From contig JANQRI010000019.1 in the NCBI GenBank assembly GCA_028284675.1, forward strand, positions 62,001 through 126,000: 64,000 bases of DNA, given 5' to 3'. The translations under genes were made by a program, and so were the position numbers. Shown here piece by piece: positions 33,022-42,430 of the stretch. Numbering within the stretch: position 1 is the stretch's first letter; every line of letters starts with the position of its first letter. The notes beneath the pieces are model-generated. The model ran no database searches, had not been told where the DNA came from, and was given only the letters and a program-made list of their open reading frames with translations. This DNA comes from Gammaproteobacteria bacterium. Lineage in GTDB: Bacteria; Pseudomonadota; Gammaproteobacteria; HTCC5015.

Positions 33022-34851
33022 ATGTTCAGGGGTGCTGTTTTCTTAAATTTTATACAGATGATATCCGGGTTATATTTGGGTATGGCAACTGTATATGCGC
33101 ATGCCGAAACACCACGAATATTATTTTTGTCAAATCAGTCTGGGGTTTATTCTGCAGCAGGTCATCTTGCATATTTCGAAGATTCCGGTGGAGAAATGAC
33201 GCTGGAGGAAATACTTTCGAAGACGATTCAGTCTGAATTCATAGATGCTGGCTCGTCCGCGCCGAATTTCGGTGTGACAAGCTCTTCATACTGGTTTCGT
33301 GTGATTTTGAAAAATACAGAAAATGTACCCGTTATTTGGTGGTTGGAATTACAGGATTCTTTGTTGGATCATATTGATATTTTCCGTGTTTATGAAGATG
33401 AAACATTTGAACATAATTTATTCGGCGACCATTACCCTTTAGGTGCCCGCACTATACGAACACGTAACCCTGTATTAAGTTTGGACTTCAAAGCAAATGA
33501 GGAAATCAGTGTCTATATAAAAATAAAAACATATGGAGTAATGAATGCACCTGTATATATATGGAAACCAAGTATATATCCAGGCCAGGCAGTTGATGCC
33601 CATATGGAGCATGGTCTTTATTTCGGTGTTATCATAGCGTTATTGTTTTACAATTTAATGCTGTTTTTTTCTGTTCGGGACCCAAGTTATCTCTATTATT
33701 GTATTTTTATCTCAGCTTATGCTTTTTGTCAGTTTTGTTACAATGGCATGGCTTATCAGTATTTGTGGCCAAGCCGTGGATACCTGAATCTTTTTGCGGT
33801 ATTTATCGCTTCTGATATTTATTTGGTGGCGATGCTGCAGTTTACGCGATATTTTATGCGCATTCCTAAGTTTTTTCCCAGGCTTAATGTTTTTATGCTA
33901 TTTATGATAGGCTGTGTGATTGTCCCACTTTTTCTCTTCTTTGTGGTTGATAAAAATATTGGTATCCGGGCAAATTTGATTTATCAGGTGTTTTTGATAT
34001 TACTGGTATTAAGTATAGGCATATTCGCCTACTTTAAAAAGATTCAGGAGGCCCGTTATTTTTTGTTTGCATGGCTTGCGTTATTAGTTGGAATGTTTGT
34101 GTTTCAACTTATGATGTTCGGTGTTTTGCCGGCTAATTTTTTTACAGTTCACGGCCAGCAAATTGGTTCAGCGATGGAAGCGATTTTATTATCATTTGCA
34201 TTGGCGCATCGTATGCGTTTGTTAACTGAAGAAAATGAACGTATGAGCGAAGAGATACAAAAAAATCTGGAAAAACGTGTTCAGGGAAGAACCAAAGAAC
34301 TGAATGAAGCTATGCAACAACTATTGAGTGCTAATATATTATTAAAAGAAAGCAGCCTGAATGATGGTCTAACCGGGGCGAGGAATCGTTTGTATTTTGA
34401 TGAACAATATAATAAGGAATGGCGTTTCTCTCGAAGAGAAAAACGGCCTTTGGCATTATTGATGCTTGATATTGATCACTTTAAAGCAATTAATGATAAT
34501 TACGGGCATCTATGTGGTGACTATGCGCTGTGTTTTATTACAGAAACCCTCAAAGAAGTTGTGAACAGGCCGGGAGATATCGTAGCGCGTTATGGGGGTG
34601 AAGAGTTTGCTGTTTTATTGCCGGATACGAATATTGAAGGGGCATATACGTTGGCTGAAAGGATCAGAGTTGAGTTGGAAAACCGGGTGTTTCGATTCAA
34701 TGATCATTCAATCAATTTAACAGTGAGTATCGGTTGTGTTGCGGATTGCCCTTATAACACTAACCGAAATCTGAGTGGATTAATAGAAGCGGCTGATAAA
34801 GCAATGTATGCTGCGAAACGTAGCGGCCGTAATTCAGTGAAAACTGCATGA
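33022..34851 (+). CDS. 7TMR-DISM diguanylate cyclase (paralogue 3 of 3)
   Basis: 609 residues from ATG 33022. Same architecture: signal peptide (LGMATVYAHA), DISMED2 (FGVTSSSYWFRVILKNTEN), seven TM helices, coiled coil (EKRVQGRTKELNEAMQQL), GGDEF with RPGDIVARYGGEEF. The periplasmic part is the most divergent of the three, while TM and GGDEF parts remain near-identical, suggesting different ligands and the same output. It ends at a strong bidirectional hairpin terminator. Confidence 0.93.
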   Translation: MFRGAVFLNFIQMISGLYLGMATVYAHAETPRILFLSNQSGVYSAAGHLAYFEDSGGEMTLEEILSKTIQSEFIDAGSSAPNFGVTSSSYWFRVILKNTENVPVIWWLELQDSLLDHIDIFRVYEDETFEHNLFGDHYPLGARTIRTRNPVLSLDFKANEEISVYIKIKTYGVMNAPVYIWKPSIYPGQAVDAHMEHGLYFGVIIALLFYNLMLFFSVRDPSYLYYCIFISAYAFCQFCYNGMAYQYLWPSRGYLNLFAVFIASDIYLVAMLQFTRYFMRIPKFFPRLNVFMLFMIGCVIVPLFLFFVVDKNIGIRANLIYQVFLILLVLSIGIFAYFKKIQEARYFLFAWLALLVGMFVFQLMMFGVLPANFFTVHGQQIGSAMEAILLSFALAHRMRLLTEENERMSEEIQKNLEKRVQGRTKELNEAMQQLLSANILLKESSLNDGLTGARNRLYFDEQYNKEWRFSRREKRPLALLMLDIDHFKAINDNYGHLCGDYALCFITETLKEVVNRPGDIVARYGGEEFAVLLPDTNIEGAYTLAERIRVELENRVFRFNDHSINLTVSIGCVADCPYNTNRNLSGLIEAADKAMYAAKRSGRNSVKTA

Positions 34852-34902
34852 CTGCCAACGTTACAAGCGCCTTTGCAGGGCACTTGTAACATTTTTGGCA
34901 GT
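34851..34902. terminator. Long bidirectional hairpin between convergent genes
   Basis: ACTGCCAA (34851) pairs with TTGGCAGT (34902) and GTTACAAG (34860) with CTTGTAAC (34890), with a GCC/GGC core. It lies between the third diguanylate cyclase and the opposing FecR gene; ATTTTTGG gives a U-run on one side. Confidence 0.75.
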
Positions 34903-34932
34903 GGTGCAACGTAAATTTGGTTTGTGTCTTAA

Positions 34933-36495
34933 TTAATCCAGCAGGTAAGTACCGGATATTGCAATAGTTCCGGGGGATCCTGATAAAGTATATGAGCCGA
35001 TAACGGCATCTGCGTTTGCTCCAAGCAATTGGAAAAAGGTCTGACCGGATATAGTAACATCTGCGCAGGCATTGCCACTGTTACAGCCGCCGATCAGGTT
35101 GGCAAAACCGTCTGAGATCATGACTGTGTTTGCCTGATTATCCAGATTTGCAAAAAATGTTGAGCCATCCGGAAAGTTTCCTTGAATATCAAAGACGAAT
35201 ACTTCGCCCGTTTGAAAGTTCATTTCCATAAATATTGAGTGATTGCCCTGCAGGTTGCCGCCCGAAAAAGCCAGAGTCGGGTTTGTACCGCCTAATGGCG
35301 GTAGCAGGTTTCCACTTCCATCACCATAAATGCCAATACCTTCAGTGGGCAAATTGACCGTGAGATTGTCACTGAAGATATAATGAAATGCGTCTGTACC
35401 CTGCACATTATTGCCATTGTTGCTGAACTGCCAGTTACTGTCCCAAGTGCCCCAATTGACATTGTATTGGCTGTTAAAGCCGTTATTGCCAAGGCTGGCT
35501 GTGCCGGCATCGAATACCCGGGTTTCGGGTCCGATTCGGCCTGCGACTATTTCAGTGAAACCACGGAGTTCACCGTTTGTAATCGAGATTTGATTACCCG
35601 GATTATCATCCAGTGAAAAACCACCCAGCAAGCCTGAAGCGGGCCCGTTAATGTCAGGGTCGGCAACATTGAACGCGTATTTGACTGCCAAGTTGCCAGT
35701 GACCGGAAAGTCTGTTGGTTCACCGACGCTTCCCAGGCCATTGGTGGATAGTATTGTCTGTAGTTCCTGTGCATTGCTCACAACTCTCAGCACCCGGTCC
35801 ACTGTTTCGCCGGTTTCTAAATCGAAATCGTAAGACTCCTGCGTGCTCCATGCCATGGTGCCGATATTGATGGGTTCCTGAATTTGCACGGGCAGCTGTT
35901 CAGCGCTGGCGATAAACGCTGATTGTGTGGCTGCGAGTATTAAGCTGCCTGCTGCATTACGTATGATAATGCGGCCTTCGCCGTTGGTGACATACAGGCC
36001 ATCAGGTAATGGTTTGCCGTTTTCATCAAAACAGTCTCCAGCGCATAATCTTAGAATGAAGGCGGTCCCGCGAATACCGATTGTTGCAACAGGCGTTCTG
36101 AATTCATAGCGTTTCCGGTTACTGCGTTTACCAATTAAACCGGTAACCGCACGCACAGCACCTTGTAATAAGCGGAATACCGAGCGGTCTTTGCTTTTGT
36201 CGTTTTTTAAGAATATATATTGATCAACTTTAACTTTTGAGTTTGGGTATAGCGCAAGTCTGCCTTTATCGCTTAGGCGGACCTGTAATTTACCTTCGCC
36301 AGTGATTAATGTATCACCCAAATGCACAGGATCCTGCCGGCCCAGGCTACGAAAATTATTATTGATGTCCCGGGCCTGAGTGGCGCCAAAAGCATAGACT
36401 ACGTTTCCTGCCTGGTTTTCAGCACTGGCATGGGTGCATAGCAATAAACCGGACAAAAGCAAATATATAAAATATTGTGGGGTATTAAGTTTCAT
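34933..36495 (-). CDS. Exported FecR-domain protein
   Basis: 520 residues. Signal peptide (LLLSGLLLCTHASA), FecR domain (about 40-160: RSLGRQDPVHLGDTLITGEG, RLALYPNSKVKVDQYIFLKN, RYEFRTPVATIGIRGTAFIL) and an unrecognised G/N-rich, beta-predicted C-terminal half (about 330-520). The FecR fold here is the periplasmic type lacking the N-terminal anti-sigma segment, so it is not a sigma regulator. A cysteine pair CAGDCFDENG follows the FecR part. It ends convergent with the cyclase cluster and is transcribed with the upstream TPR/barrel gene (11 bp between). Likely an outer-membrane or surface protein handled by that partner. Confidence 0.85.
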   Translation of the reverse strand: MKLNTPQYFIYLLLSGLLLCTHASAENQAGNVVYAFGATQARDINNNFRSLGRQDPVHLGDTLITGEGKLQVRLSDKGRLALYPNSKVKVDQYIFLKNDKSKDRSVFRLLQGAVRAVTGLIGKRSNRKRYEFRTPVATIGIRGTAFILRLCAGDCFDENGKPLPDGLYVTNGEGRIIIRNAAGSLILAATQSAFIASAEQLPVQIQEPINIGTMAWSTQESYDFDLETGETVDRVLRVVSNAQELQTILSTNGLGSVGEPTDFPVTGNLAVKYAFNVADPDINGPASGLLGGFSLDDNPGNQISITNGELRGFTEIVAGRIGPETRVFDAGTASLGNNGFNSQYNVNWGTWDSNWQFSNNGNNVQGTDAFHYIFSDNLTVNLPTEGIGIYGDGSGNLLPPLGGTNPTLAFSGGNLQGNHSIFMEMNFQTGEVFVFDIQGNFPDGSTFFANLDNQANTVMISDGFANLIGGCNSGNACADVTISGQTFFQLLGANADAVIGSYTLSGSPGTIAISGTYLLD

Positions 36496-36505
36496 CTGCG
36501 AGCTC

Positions 36506-37831
36506 CTAAAAATTAATGCGTGCTGTCATTAATACCTGGGTGCGATCGAATTCGTGCAAAACAATGTTCGAATCATTACTGGTATATCTTAGGGATGGCT
36601 GCAATTGCCATTTTTTAAAATTGATATTAATACCAGTGTTGAAGTCGATATAATCATCTTCACGTGTTATCAGAAAAACCGAATTGGCAGCGCCATATTC
36701 GCTGCTGATATAATTCAATGCGGCAAAATAATTGACTCGGCCAATGGCAATCTGTGTGCCTGTTCGCAGCCCGATGAAATCGCGTCCGACTTCCGGATTT
36801 AAATCGGAGACTTCATTGTCAGTGCCCAGGTATAGCCCCAGATGCAGTGCTGCATTGGTACTTTTATCAAAGCTGTGTATCCACGCGAAGCCGGCTGAAG
36901 TCTGGTCGGTATCGAGTAGTCGCTGACTGGGGTATTTTAATTGTGCATATTGAATAAAGGTGGACAGAGAATTATTTGAGTTTACAAGATAGTGCCATTG
37001 GCTGTTGATGCCGTTAAAATTACGATATGTACTGTCGTCGACCGCAAAATTTTGATTAACCACGCCAATATGATACTGGTGGCTCCCACGCAAAAAGCTG
37101 AATCCGAAGTTCCCATCGAATACCCGGGTTGCGAATTCATCTGCATCGAATGTTTCACGCATATCAAGGTTGGCTTTGGCATACATCATAAGGTTTGAGC
37201 GTAACGGCTTATTAAAGCGCAGTCCGCCACCTAGAGAAACGAAGGGGCTGTCAGTTTCTCTTGCGGTATCTGAGAGTAGTAAATTTAAATTAGCGAATAC
37301 CGGTAGTGGTACTCTGCTGGCATCTGTGGCACTGTTTACATTGCTGTCAGTACCGGAGCTGGTTTCGAAGTAATAACCCAGCTGAGTCCGGCGCGCATCA
37401 AAACGATAGTCGATTGCGGCCAGGTATTTTTCTATGCCGGATTTGACATCGGAAGGCAGTGTTTCTAGGTCTTTGATGATATCAAATTCATTTTTGGCTG
37501 CGCGATTTTCCCCCAACTTGTAGTAGGCCTGTGCCAGCTCAGCTCTCGCGCGGGCATTGTTTGGTTCGATATCGATAACTCGCTCTAATGCATATACCGC
37601 CAGAGTCGTGCGTTCGCTTCTTAGTGCGGCGATTCCGAGCATCAAATCAAATTTAGGGTTGCCTGCCAGACGGCTTTCATGAGCGGCAAGTGTTGTATAG
37701 GCCGCCTCCATATCACCGGTTTTCAGCAGTTTGTTGGTTTCATTAAGTAAAGAGGGCAGTTCGGTTGTGGCAGCTTGTAAAGTAGTAACCCACAGAGCCG
37801 CTGCCACTATTAAATGGCTTGGTTTTATCAT
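36506..37831 (-). CDS. TPR + beta-barrel outer-membrane protein (SLAM/DUF560-like)
   Basis: 441 residues. Signal peptide (HLIVAAALWVTTLQA), an alpha-helical TPR-like part (about 25-150: NARARAELAQAYYKLGENRA) and a beta-barrel C-terminus (about 155-441) ending in ITFDRTQVLMTARINF, i.e. terminal Phe as in outer-membrane proteins. TPR + 14-strand barrel is the SLAM / surface-lipoprotein assembly modifier arrangement. RBS GGAGC precedes ATG 37831. It is read before the FecR gene, so it may export or anchor that protein. The exact family (DUF560) is recalled, not searched. Confidence 0.75.
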   Translation of the reverse strand: MIKPSHLIVAAALWVTTLQAATTELPSLLNETNKLLKTGDMEAAYTTLAAHESRLAGNPKFDLMLGIAALRSERTTLAVYALERVIDIEPNNARARAELAQAYYKLGENRAAKNEFDIIKDLETLPSDVKSGIEKYLAAIDYRFDARRTQLGYYFETSSGTDSNVNSATDASRVPLPVFANLNLLLSDTARETDSPFVSLGGGLRFNKPLRSNLMMYAKANLDMRETFDADEFATRVFDGNFGFSFLRGSHQYHIGVVNQNFAVDDSTYRNFNGINSQWHYLVNSNNSLSTFIQYAQLKYPSQRLLDTDQTSAGFAWIHSFDKSTNAALHLGLYLGTDNEVSDLNPEVGRDFIGLRTGTQIAIGRVNYFAALNYISSEYGAANSVFLITREDDYIDFNTGININFKKWQLQPSLRYTSNDSNIVLHEFDRTQVLMTARINF

Positions 37832-38158
37832 TGATAGCTCCTGCACGCTGTTATTGTTGGAAAATATTGCGCGACAGTCCTGTCTGCTTTTGTATGTAAA
37901 GCTTAAGGCATTGAGCCAATCTGGTTACATCAGTAATTAGTATGATAGTTGTCTTGCCGGGGGCGTATAAGTTTGAATATGTGCGGAGGGGGCACTTTGA
38001 AAAGATAAAAAGTCGTTTAAATGAATTTGTTTTTTGTATATCCGTGGCTGTCGATATTGCAGTGCATATGCATAGAATCATAAGGGAAACGAGTCGCTAC
38101 AGCTCGGAGCGACTCGTTCGGCTTAATATTGTTAATGCACTGCTGGCTTTACTACATT
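37832..38158. other. Intergenic, 327 bp
   Basis: Upstream of the barrel gene, downstream end of hpf. Contains an 86-codon frame on the plus strand without ribosome site; rejected. ACTCGTT/AACGAGT pairs around 38093-38122 (GAAACGAGTCGC... GCGACTCGTTC) form a clear inverted repeat that may be the hpf terminator. Confidence 0.5.
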
Positions 38159-38497
38159 TTAGGCATATTCATAATGGACCGGTCTTCGGTGCATTTTTCT
38201 AAGGCGGTTAAAATGGCGTTCAACGACCCGTCTGGCATGATGAGAGCATTGGTTGATGGCATCATACATATCACTCGATGTTTCCTGTAAGGCGACAGAT
38301 TTGAAACGATTTAACCTTAATTTGATTATGCAACGCATATCCTCACCCCCTTTGGGGCCGTTAATATCTGTCAGTACAACTTCGATATTCCGAATCCGTT
38401 CCGCATACCGGCCCAAGGTAAGATAGAGCTTTGAATGTGTATGCTCATATAAGGCCTCTGAGAGCTTGAAACCTCGGGACTGAATTTTAATATTCAT
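38159..38497 (-). CDS. hpf: Ribosome hibernation factor, HPF/RaiA family
   Basis: 112 residues, close to RaiA length. MNIKIQSRGFKLSEALYEHTH, RIRNIEVVLTDINGPKGGED, and CIIKLRLNRFKSVALQETS with DMYDAINQCSHHARRVVERH are the betaalphabetabetaalpha family pattern. Binds the 30S subunit and blocks tRNA/mRNA sites in stationary phase. Preceded by AAGGAGTAACG. It stands alone rather than beside rpoN, as the canonical hpf does. Confidence 0.88.
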   Translation of the reverse strand: MNIKIQSRGFKLSEALYEHTHSKLYLTLGRYAERIRNIEVVLTDINGPKGGEDMRCIIKLRLNRFKSVALQETSSDMYDAINQCSHHARRVVERHFNRLRKMHRRPVHYEYA

Positions 38498-38587
38498 GTC
38501 GTTACTCCTTTATTTTAAGCTGGTGAAAATCAGGTGTTTATATCACCGGTCGTATCCGCACTCTTTCTGAATGAATAGTGTTTATGG

Positions 38588-38842
38588 CTACAGGTATGCA
38601 GTAGCGATAATATCTTCTTGCTCAGTTATTTCTGAATCCGGTAATGCCCTTGTTTGTGGGTATCCCGGTATAGCCTCCTCATTTGAGGAAATTACTTGAG
38701 CTTCAGTAAGCGCGGCAACAAACTCGTTTGCATCAGATTGTTTAGGCGCATCCACAGAGTAGGCAGGTTGAATCTCAAAGTTTGCCGAAACTCCATAAAA
38801 ATGTTCGCCATAACTGTAACTGTCTTGATAGTCATCAATCAT
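38588..38842 (-). CDS. Small acidic hypothetical protein
   Basis: 84 residues rich in Asp, Glu, Ser and Tyr (MIDDYQDSYSYGEHFYGVSA... ALPDSEITEQEDIIATAYL). No signal or TM. AGGGAACAC precedes the ATG. No family recognised. Divergent from nhaR with 400 bp between. Confidence 0.6.
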   Translation of the reverse strand: MIDDYQDSYSYGEHFYGVSANFEIQPAYSVDAPKQSDANEFVAALTEAQVISSNEEAIPGYPQTRALPDSEITEQEDIIATAYL

Positions 38843-39255
38843 TTTCGTGTTCCCTCATCATGAGTACGGACTTATCTTGAGACAGACATATCGTCAACTT
38901 GTTTAATCAATAAAGATCGAATATTAGGTGCCACTAACTTCGAAAAAAACGAATGTTTGGGCTATTCACTAACAAAATCAATGTTTTTGTCGGCCTTATT
39001 ATGGTGCGCCTGTTGCTCTCTATGGTTTAAATCCATGAACTCTTCAGATAACAGTGCGCTGCCCCATAAATCTGGAAATATGTGTATTTTCGTGAGATTT
39101 TCATTTGGTTTTCTCCTCAAAAATCAAATTTAAGCGTAATTAAGTATATAAGCTTATGTTAAGGTACATAATAGTGTTAAATTGCATAAGTAAAAATCGA
39201 AATAAATATCTATTATTATTCGTAATAATCGAATATTTTGAGGAGTGGATTGAAT
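38843..39255. other. Divergent intergenic region upstream of nhaR
   Basis: About 410 bp, A+T-rich near nhaR (TATTATTATTCGTAATAATCGAATATT around 39211-39237 is a near-palindrome and a candidate NhaR or LysR-type site). GAGGAG lies 39240-39245. No RNA gene or ORF is supported. Confidence 0.5.
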
Positions 39256-40167
39256 ATGCCCGGCTCGATTAATTATAAGCATCTGCATTATTTCTGGACG
39301 GTCGCGCATGAAGGCAGCATCGCCAGAGCAAGTGAAAAACTGCATATCACGCCGCAGACAATAAGTGGGCAGCTGTCATTGTTGGAGGAGCGTGTCGGAA
39401 ATGCTTTATTTTCGAGGTTGGGCCGTCGCCTTGAACTGACAGAAACCGGCCGTCTGGTATTACGTTATGCTGATGAGATTTTCGAGCTGGGGCGTGAGCT
39501 CAGTGATGTATTGCGCGGGGCCCCGATAGTCGGCCCGTCTGAGTTTATTGTCAGTGCGGCCAGTGCATTACCGAAAACAATTGTGTATAAAATTATCGAA
39601 CCGGCTTTGCATTTATCGCATGATATCAGCTTGACCAGTAAAGAAGGCCCGGTTGAAGCAATGTTGGCGGATTTGGCAATCCATAAAGTGGATATGGTGC
39701 TTTCAGATATACCGTTAACCGCAGCTTTTAATGTAAAAGCGTATAATCATTTTCTGGGTGAAAGTGGCTTGAGTTTTTTTGCAGCGCCGGCCCTGGCGAA
39801 AGTGTATAAACGTAATTTTCCGCAATCTTTGAATAATGCACCGATGTTATTGCCGACAGAGCAATATGCTATACGTCAGCAGTTTGACCGGTGGCTGAAT
39901 GAGTTACAAATTTATCCGATGATTCGCGGACAATTTGATGATAGTGCACTAATGAAATCTTTTGGACAGGCAGCTATGGGTATTTTTTTTATGCCCTCTA
40001 TTATTCAGCAGGAAGTGTGTCGTAATTTTGGTGTGCGGGTAATCGGGCATACCGACGAAATAAAGCAGAAGTTTTATGCCATATCAGCCGAGCGTAAAGT
40101 CAAGCACCCTGCAGTATCCGCAATTTGTGATACGGCTCGTGATGCTCTTTTCGGCGGTGCGAGCTAG
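39256..40167 (+). CDS. nhaR: LysR-family transcriptional regulator, NhaR-like
   Basis: 303 residues. The N-terminal helix-turn-helix HYFWTVAHEGSIARASEKLHI then TPQTISGQLSLLEERVG is the close NhaR subfamily form, followed by LGRRLELTETGRLVLRYADEIFELG. C-terminal effector domain from about residue 95. In E. coli NhaR activates the nhaA Na+/H+ antiporter in response to Na+. Here it stands beside a SulP transporter rather than nhaA, convergent and separated by 16 bp with an overlapping terminator. GAGGAG precedes ATG 39256. It may govern sodium genes elsewhere, e.g. Mrp. Confidence 0.88.
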   Translation: MPGSINYKHLHYFWTVAHEGSIARASEKLHITPQTISGQLSLLEERVGNALFSRLGRRLELTETGRLVLRYADEIFELGRELSDVLRGAPIVGPSEFIVSAASALPKTIVYKIIEPALHLSHDISLTSKEGPVEAMLADLAIHKVDMVLSDIPLTAAFNVKAYNHFLGESGLSFFAAPALAKVYKRNFPQSLNNAPMLLPTEQYAIRQQFDRWLNELQIYPMIRGQFDDSALMKSFGQAAMGIFFMPSIIQQEVCRNFGVRVIGHTDEIKQKFYAISAERKVKHPAVSAICDTARDALFGGAS

Positions 40168-40189
40168 GGCCTGTTAACAGACTCTAGCT
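40162..40189. terminator. Hairpin terminator shared by two convergent genes
   Basis: AGCTAG (40162) pairs with CTAGCT (40184), with CTGTTAACAG inside and TTGGTTTTT after it. It uses the last codons of both the regulator and the transporter gene, so it can stop both transcripts. Confidence 0.65.
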
Positions 40190-41839
40190 TGGTTTTTGGT
40201 TGTTTGCCGGTAGTGCCTGTCTCAATGCATCGATACGCTTAAGTGCCAGATGATCTGCCGGAATCAGTTTGAAAACTCCGAGCCTTTCCAGAATCTGCCG
40301 GGCTTGTTCGGACGGGCTTACAATGAAAACCTCCCGTTCCTGTTCGACAGCGTCTTTAATGGCATTTTCGATAGCGAGTGAAATGGTTGCATCGATCAGC
40401 GGGACATCGCTTAAATCAATTACGATGCTCTCATAGCGTTGAATAGCTGCATTTTCGCGGGCGATTGCCTTCGACACGCCAAAAATCATCGGTCCGCTTA
40501 GATAAACCAGGAGCATTCGCCCGTCGGCTTTGTCCAGTAACTGTTTTTCCTCAGCGCTTAACGGGACATCATCATCGGCATCGCTGATGGCTTTGACATT
40601 TTTGGATTGCAGTTCACTGAGGCGCTCTATAGTCACTATGTTTGCAATAAAAACACCTAAACCGACTGCAACGATCAGGTCGACAAACACGGTCAGCAGC
40701 ATAACGCCGTACATTATCAGCGTTGGTGTCCATGAGACTCTGTGAGCGCGTTTCAGGAAGCTCCAGTCGAGAATGTTAAACCCCACTTTCAGTGCAATCC
40801 CGGCGAGCACTGCGAGCGGAATATTAGTAGTCAGTTTTGCTGCACCCAGGATAACGACCAGTAAAATAAGCGCGCGCGTAATACCCGACAGGGCAGTGCG
40901 TGCACCGGTTTGAATATTAACCACGGTTCCCATTGTGGCACCGGCGCCGGGCAGGCCGCCCAGCAGCCCGGAAGTCAGGTTACCGAGGCCCTGGCCGATC
41001 AGTTCCCGGTTGGATTTATGCTCAGTTCGCGTCAGGCTGTCGGCAATAACTGAAGTCAGCAGTGAGTCGATACAGCCAAGCATGCCCAACACAATGCCGT
41101 CCAGAATCATGGTGGTGAGCTGCGCAGATGTAAATGTGGGCACTTGTATCGACGGCAGTCCGAGAGGAATCTCACCGATCCGGCGAATTTCGTAATCGGC
41201 AAGTAATGTTACCGAAACAATCGAGCCCACGATCAGCACCAGCAGTTGCGGTGGTGCGTAACGGCCGATTTTTTTGGGCATAAAGAACAAAATCGCCAGT
41301 GTCAGCAAGCCGAGGATGGTTTCCGCAGGTTTCATATTACTCCACAGTTCCGGCAGGTGCTTGAGTGTTCCTATAACACCTCCGGGCGGGCTTGCCTGGC
41401 CGAGTAAAGGCGCGATTTGCAGGATAATCAGGATTATTCCGATTCCTGACATAAACCCTGATATAACACTATAAGGCATCAACGTGATGTATTTGCCGAG
41501 TTTGAGCGTGCCCAGTATGATTTGAAAAACACCGGCGATCATCACAACTGTAAATGCCATCGCCAGGCCGTTATCAGGGTTTGTCGCGATCAGAGTGGTC
41601 AGCACCGCAGTCATTACCACGGTCATTGGACCGGTAGGCTCAGAAATCAGTGTCGGTGTTCCGCCGAAAAGAGCCGCAAACAAGCCGACAAAGACCGCGC
41701 CATAAAGCCCTGCGGCGGGGCCGGCTCCCGAGGCGACGCCAAAGGCCAATGCCAATGGCAGGGAAATAATTGCAGCGGTGACACCGCCAAAGATATCGCC
41801 CCGTAAATTATCAAAGCGTATATAATTAAAAAGCTGCAT
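40184..41839 (-). CDS. SulP-family anion transporter (sulfate/bicarbonate) with STAS domain
   Basis: 551 residues. About 12 TM helices and a C-terminal STAS domain (from about residue 440: MLLVYLSGPMIFGVSKAI, IVIDLSDVPLIDATISLAIE). Signatures include ITAAIISLPLALAFGVASGAGPAAGLYGA and GLLGGLPGAGATMGTVVNIQTGARTALSGI. SulP proteins with this form are often Na+-dependent bicarbonate (BicA-like) or sulfate transporters; the substrate cannot be told from sequence. It is convergent with nhaR, and Na+ coupling would suit that neighbour. Confidence 0.9.
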   Translation of the reverse strand: MQLFNYIRFDNLRGDIFGGVTAAIISLPLALAFGVASGAGPAAGLYGAVFVGLFAALFGGTPTLISEPTGPMTVVMTAVLTTLIATNPDNGLAMAFTVVMIAGVFQIILGTLKLGKYITLMPYSVISGFMSGIGIILIILQIAPLLGQASPPGGVIGTLKHLPELWSNMKPAETILGLLTLAILFFMPKKIGRYAPPQLLVLIVGSIVSVTLLADYEIRRIGEIPLGLPSIQVPTFTSAQLTTMILDGIVLGMLGCIDSLLTSVIADSLTRTEHKSNRELIGQGLGNLTSGLLGGLPGAGATMGTVVNIQTGARTALSGITRALILLVVILGAAKLTTNIPLAVLAGIALKVGFNILDWSFLKRAHRVSWTPTLIMYGVMLLTVFVDLIVAVGLGVFIANIVTIERLSELQSKNVKAISDADDDVPLSAEEKQLLDKADGRMLLVYLSGPMIFGVSKAIARENAAIQRYESIVIDLSDVPLIDATISLAIENAIKDAVEQEREVFIVSPSEQARQILERLGVFKLIPADHLALKRIDALRQALPANNQKPS

Positions 41840-42430
41840 GCAGGATACGTTAATTTATTAATATGTTTATTATGCTTGTATTGTACGCTGTTCTTCTTAT
41901 TCCTTAAAGGCAGTCAATAAAGTGTTGATGTAGCAAAAGAAAATTTAAAACGCCTATAAAAAGCCAAAACGATTAGTTGATGTTTTTTTGCATGTTTTCT
42001 TGATATTAATGCAGCGGTTATCCTTCCGCGTGCATTAAGATGATTCATATTTTTCAAACCCTATTATTAGGGGTTGATACGGTTTGCAGCTTATTTTATT
42101 ACTCCATAAAATCTTTTGCTGCTGCATTTTGAGTGTTTGTATCCATGCCTGGGAGCTGACTCTTTAGTAAAGAGTGTCACGTATCTATAGAGTATGGCCA
42201 GGCGCCCCGCTGTTTTTGTATAGATTTTCCCCCGCCCCCGCATATTTACGTTTGCTTCAGATACGCATGTCTTTGCCGTTAATGAAGCTATGCAAAATTA
42301 ACGAATATTTAAGCTCATGAATCGGCCGACGCCCCTGATTGTAAGGTGTTTGGCTAACAGAGTTGGGTGCTGCCAGGTATTTTCGATGTTTGCCCCGGCT
42401 TCATATTCTGATTATGTTGAAGGGCAAAAA
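41840..42430. other. Hairpin-rich intergenic region, 590 bp
   Basis: No gene on either strand. Three clear inverted repeats: TTAATGCA-GCGG ... CCGC-G-TGCATTAA at 42006-42038; ACCCTA-TTAT-TAGGGGT around 42058-42076; and ACTCTTTA-G-TAAAGAGT at 42159-42175, an exact 17-bp palindrome. They may be regulator sites or a structured RNA upstream of the kinase. See findings. Confidence 0.55.

Noticed and set aside
37942..38202. 86-codon plus-strand frame near hpf
   Set aside because: Overlaps the end of hpf, lacks a ribosome site and resembles no family.
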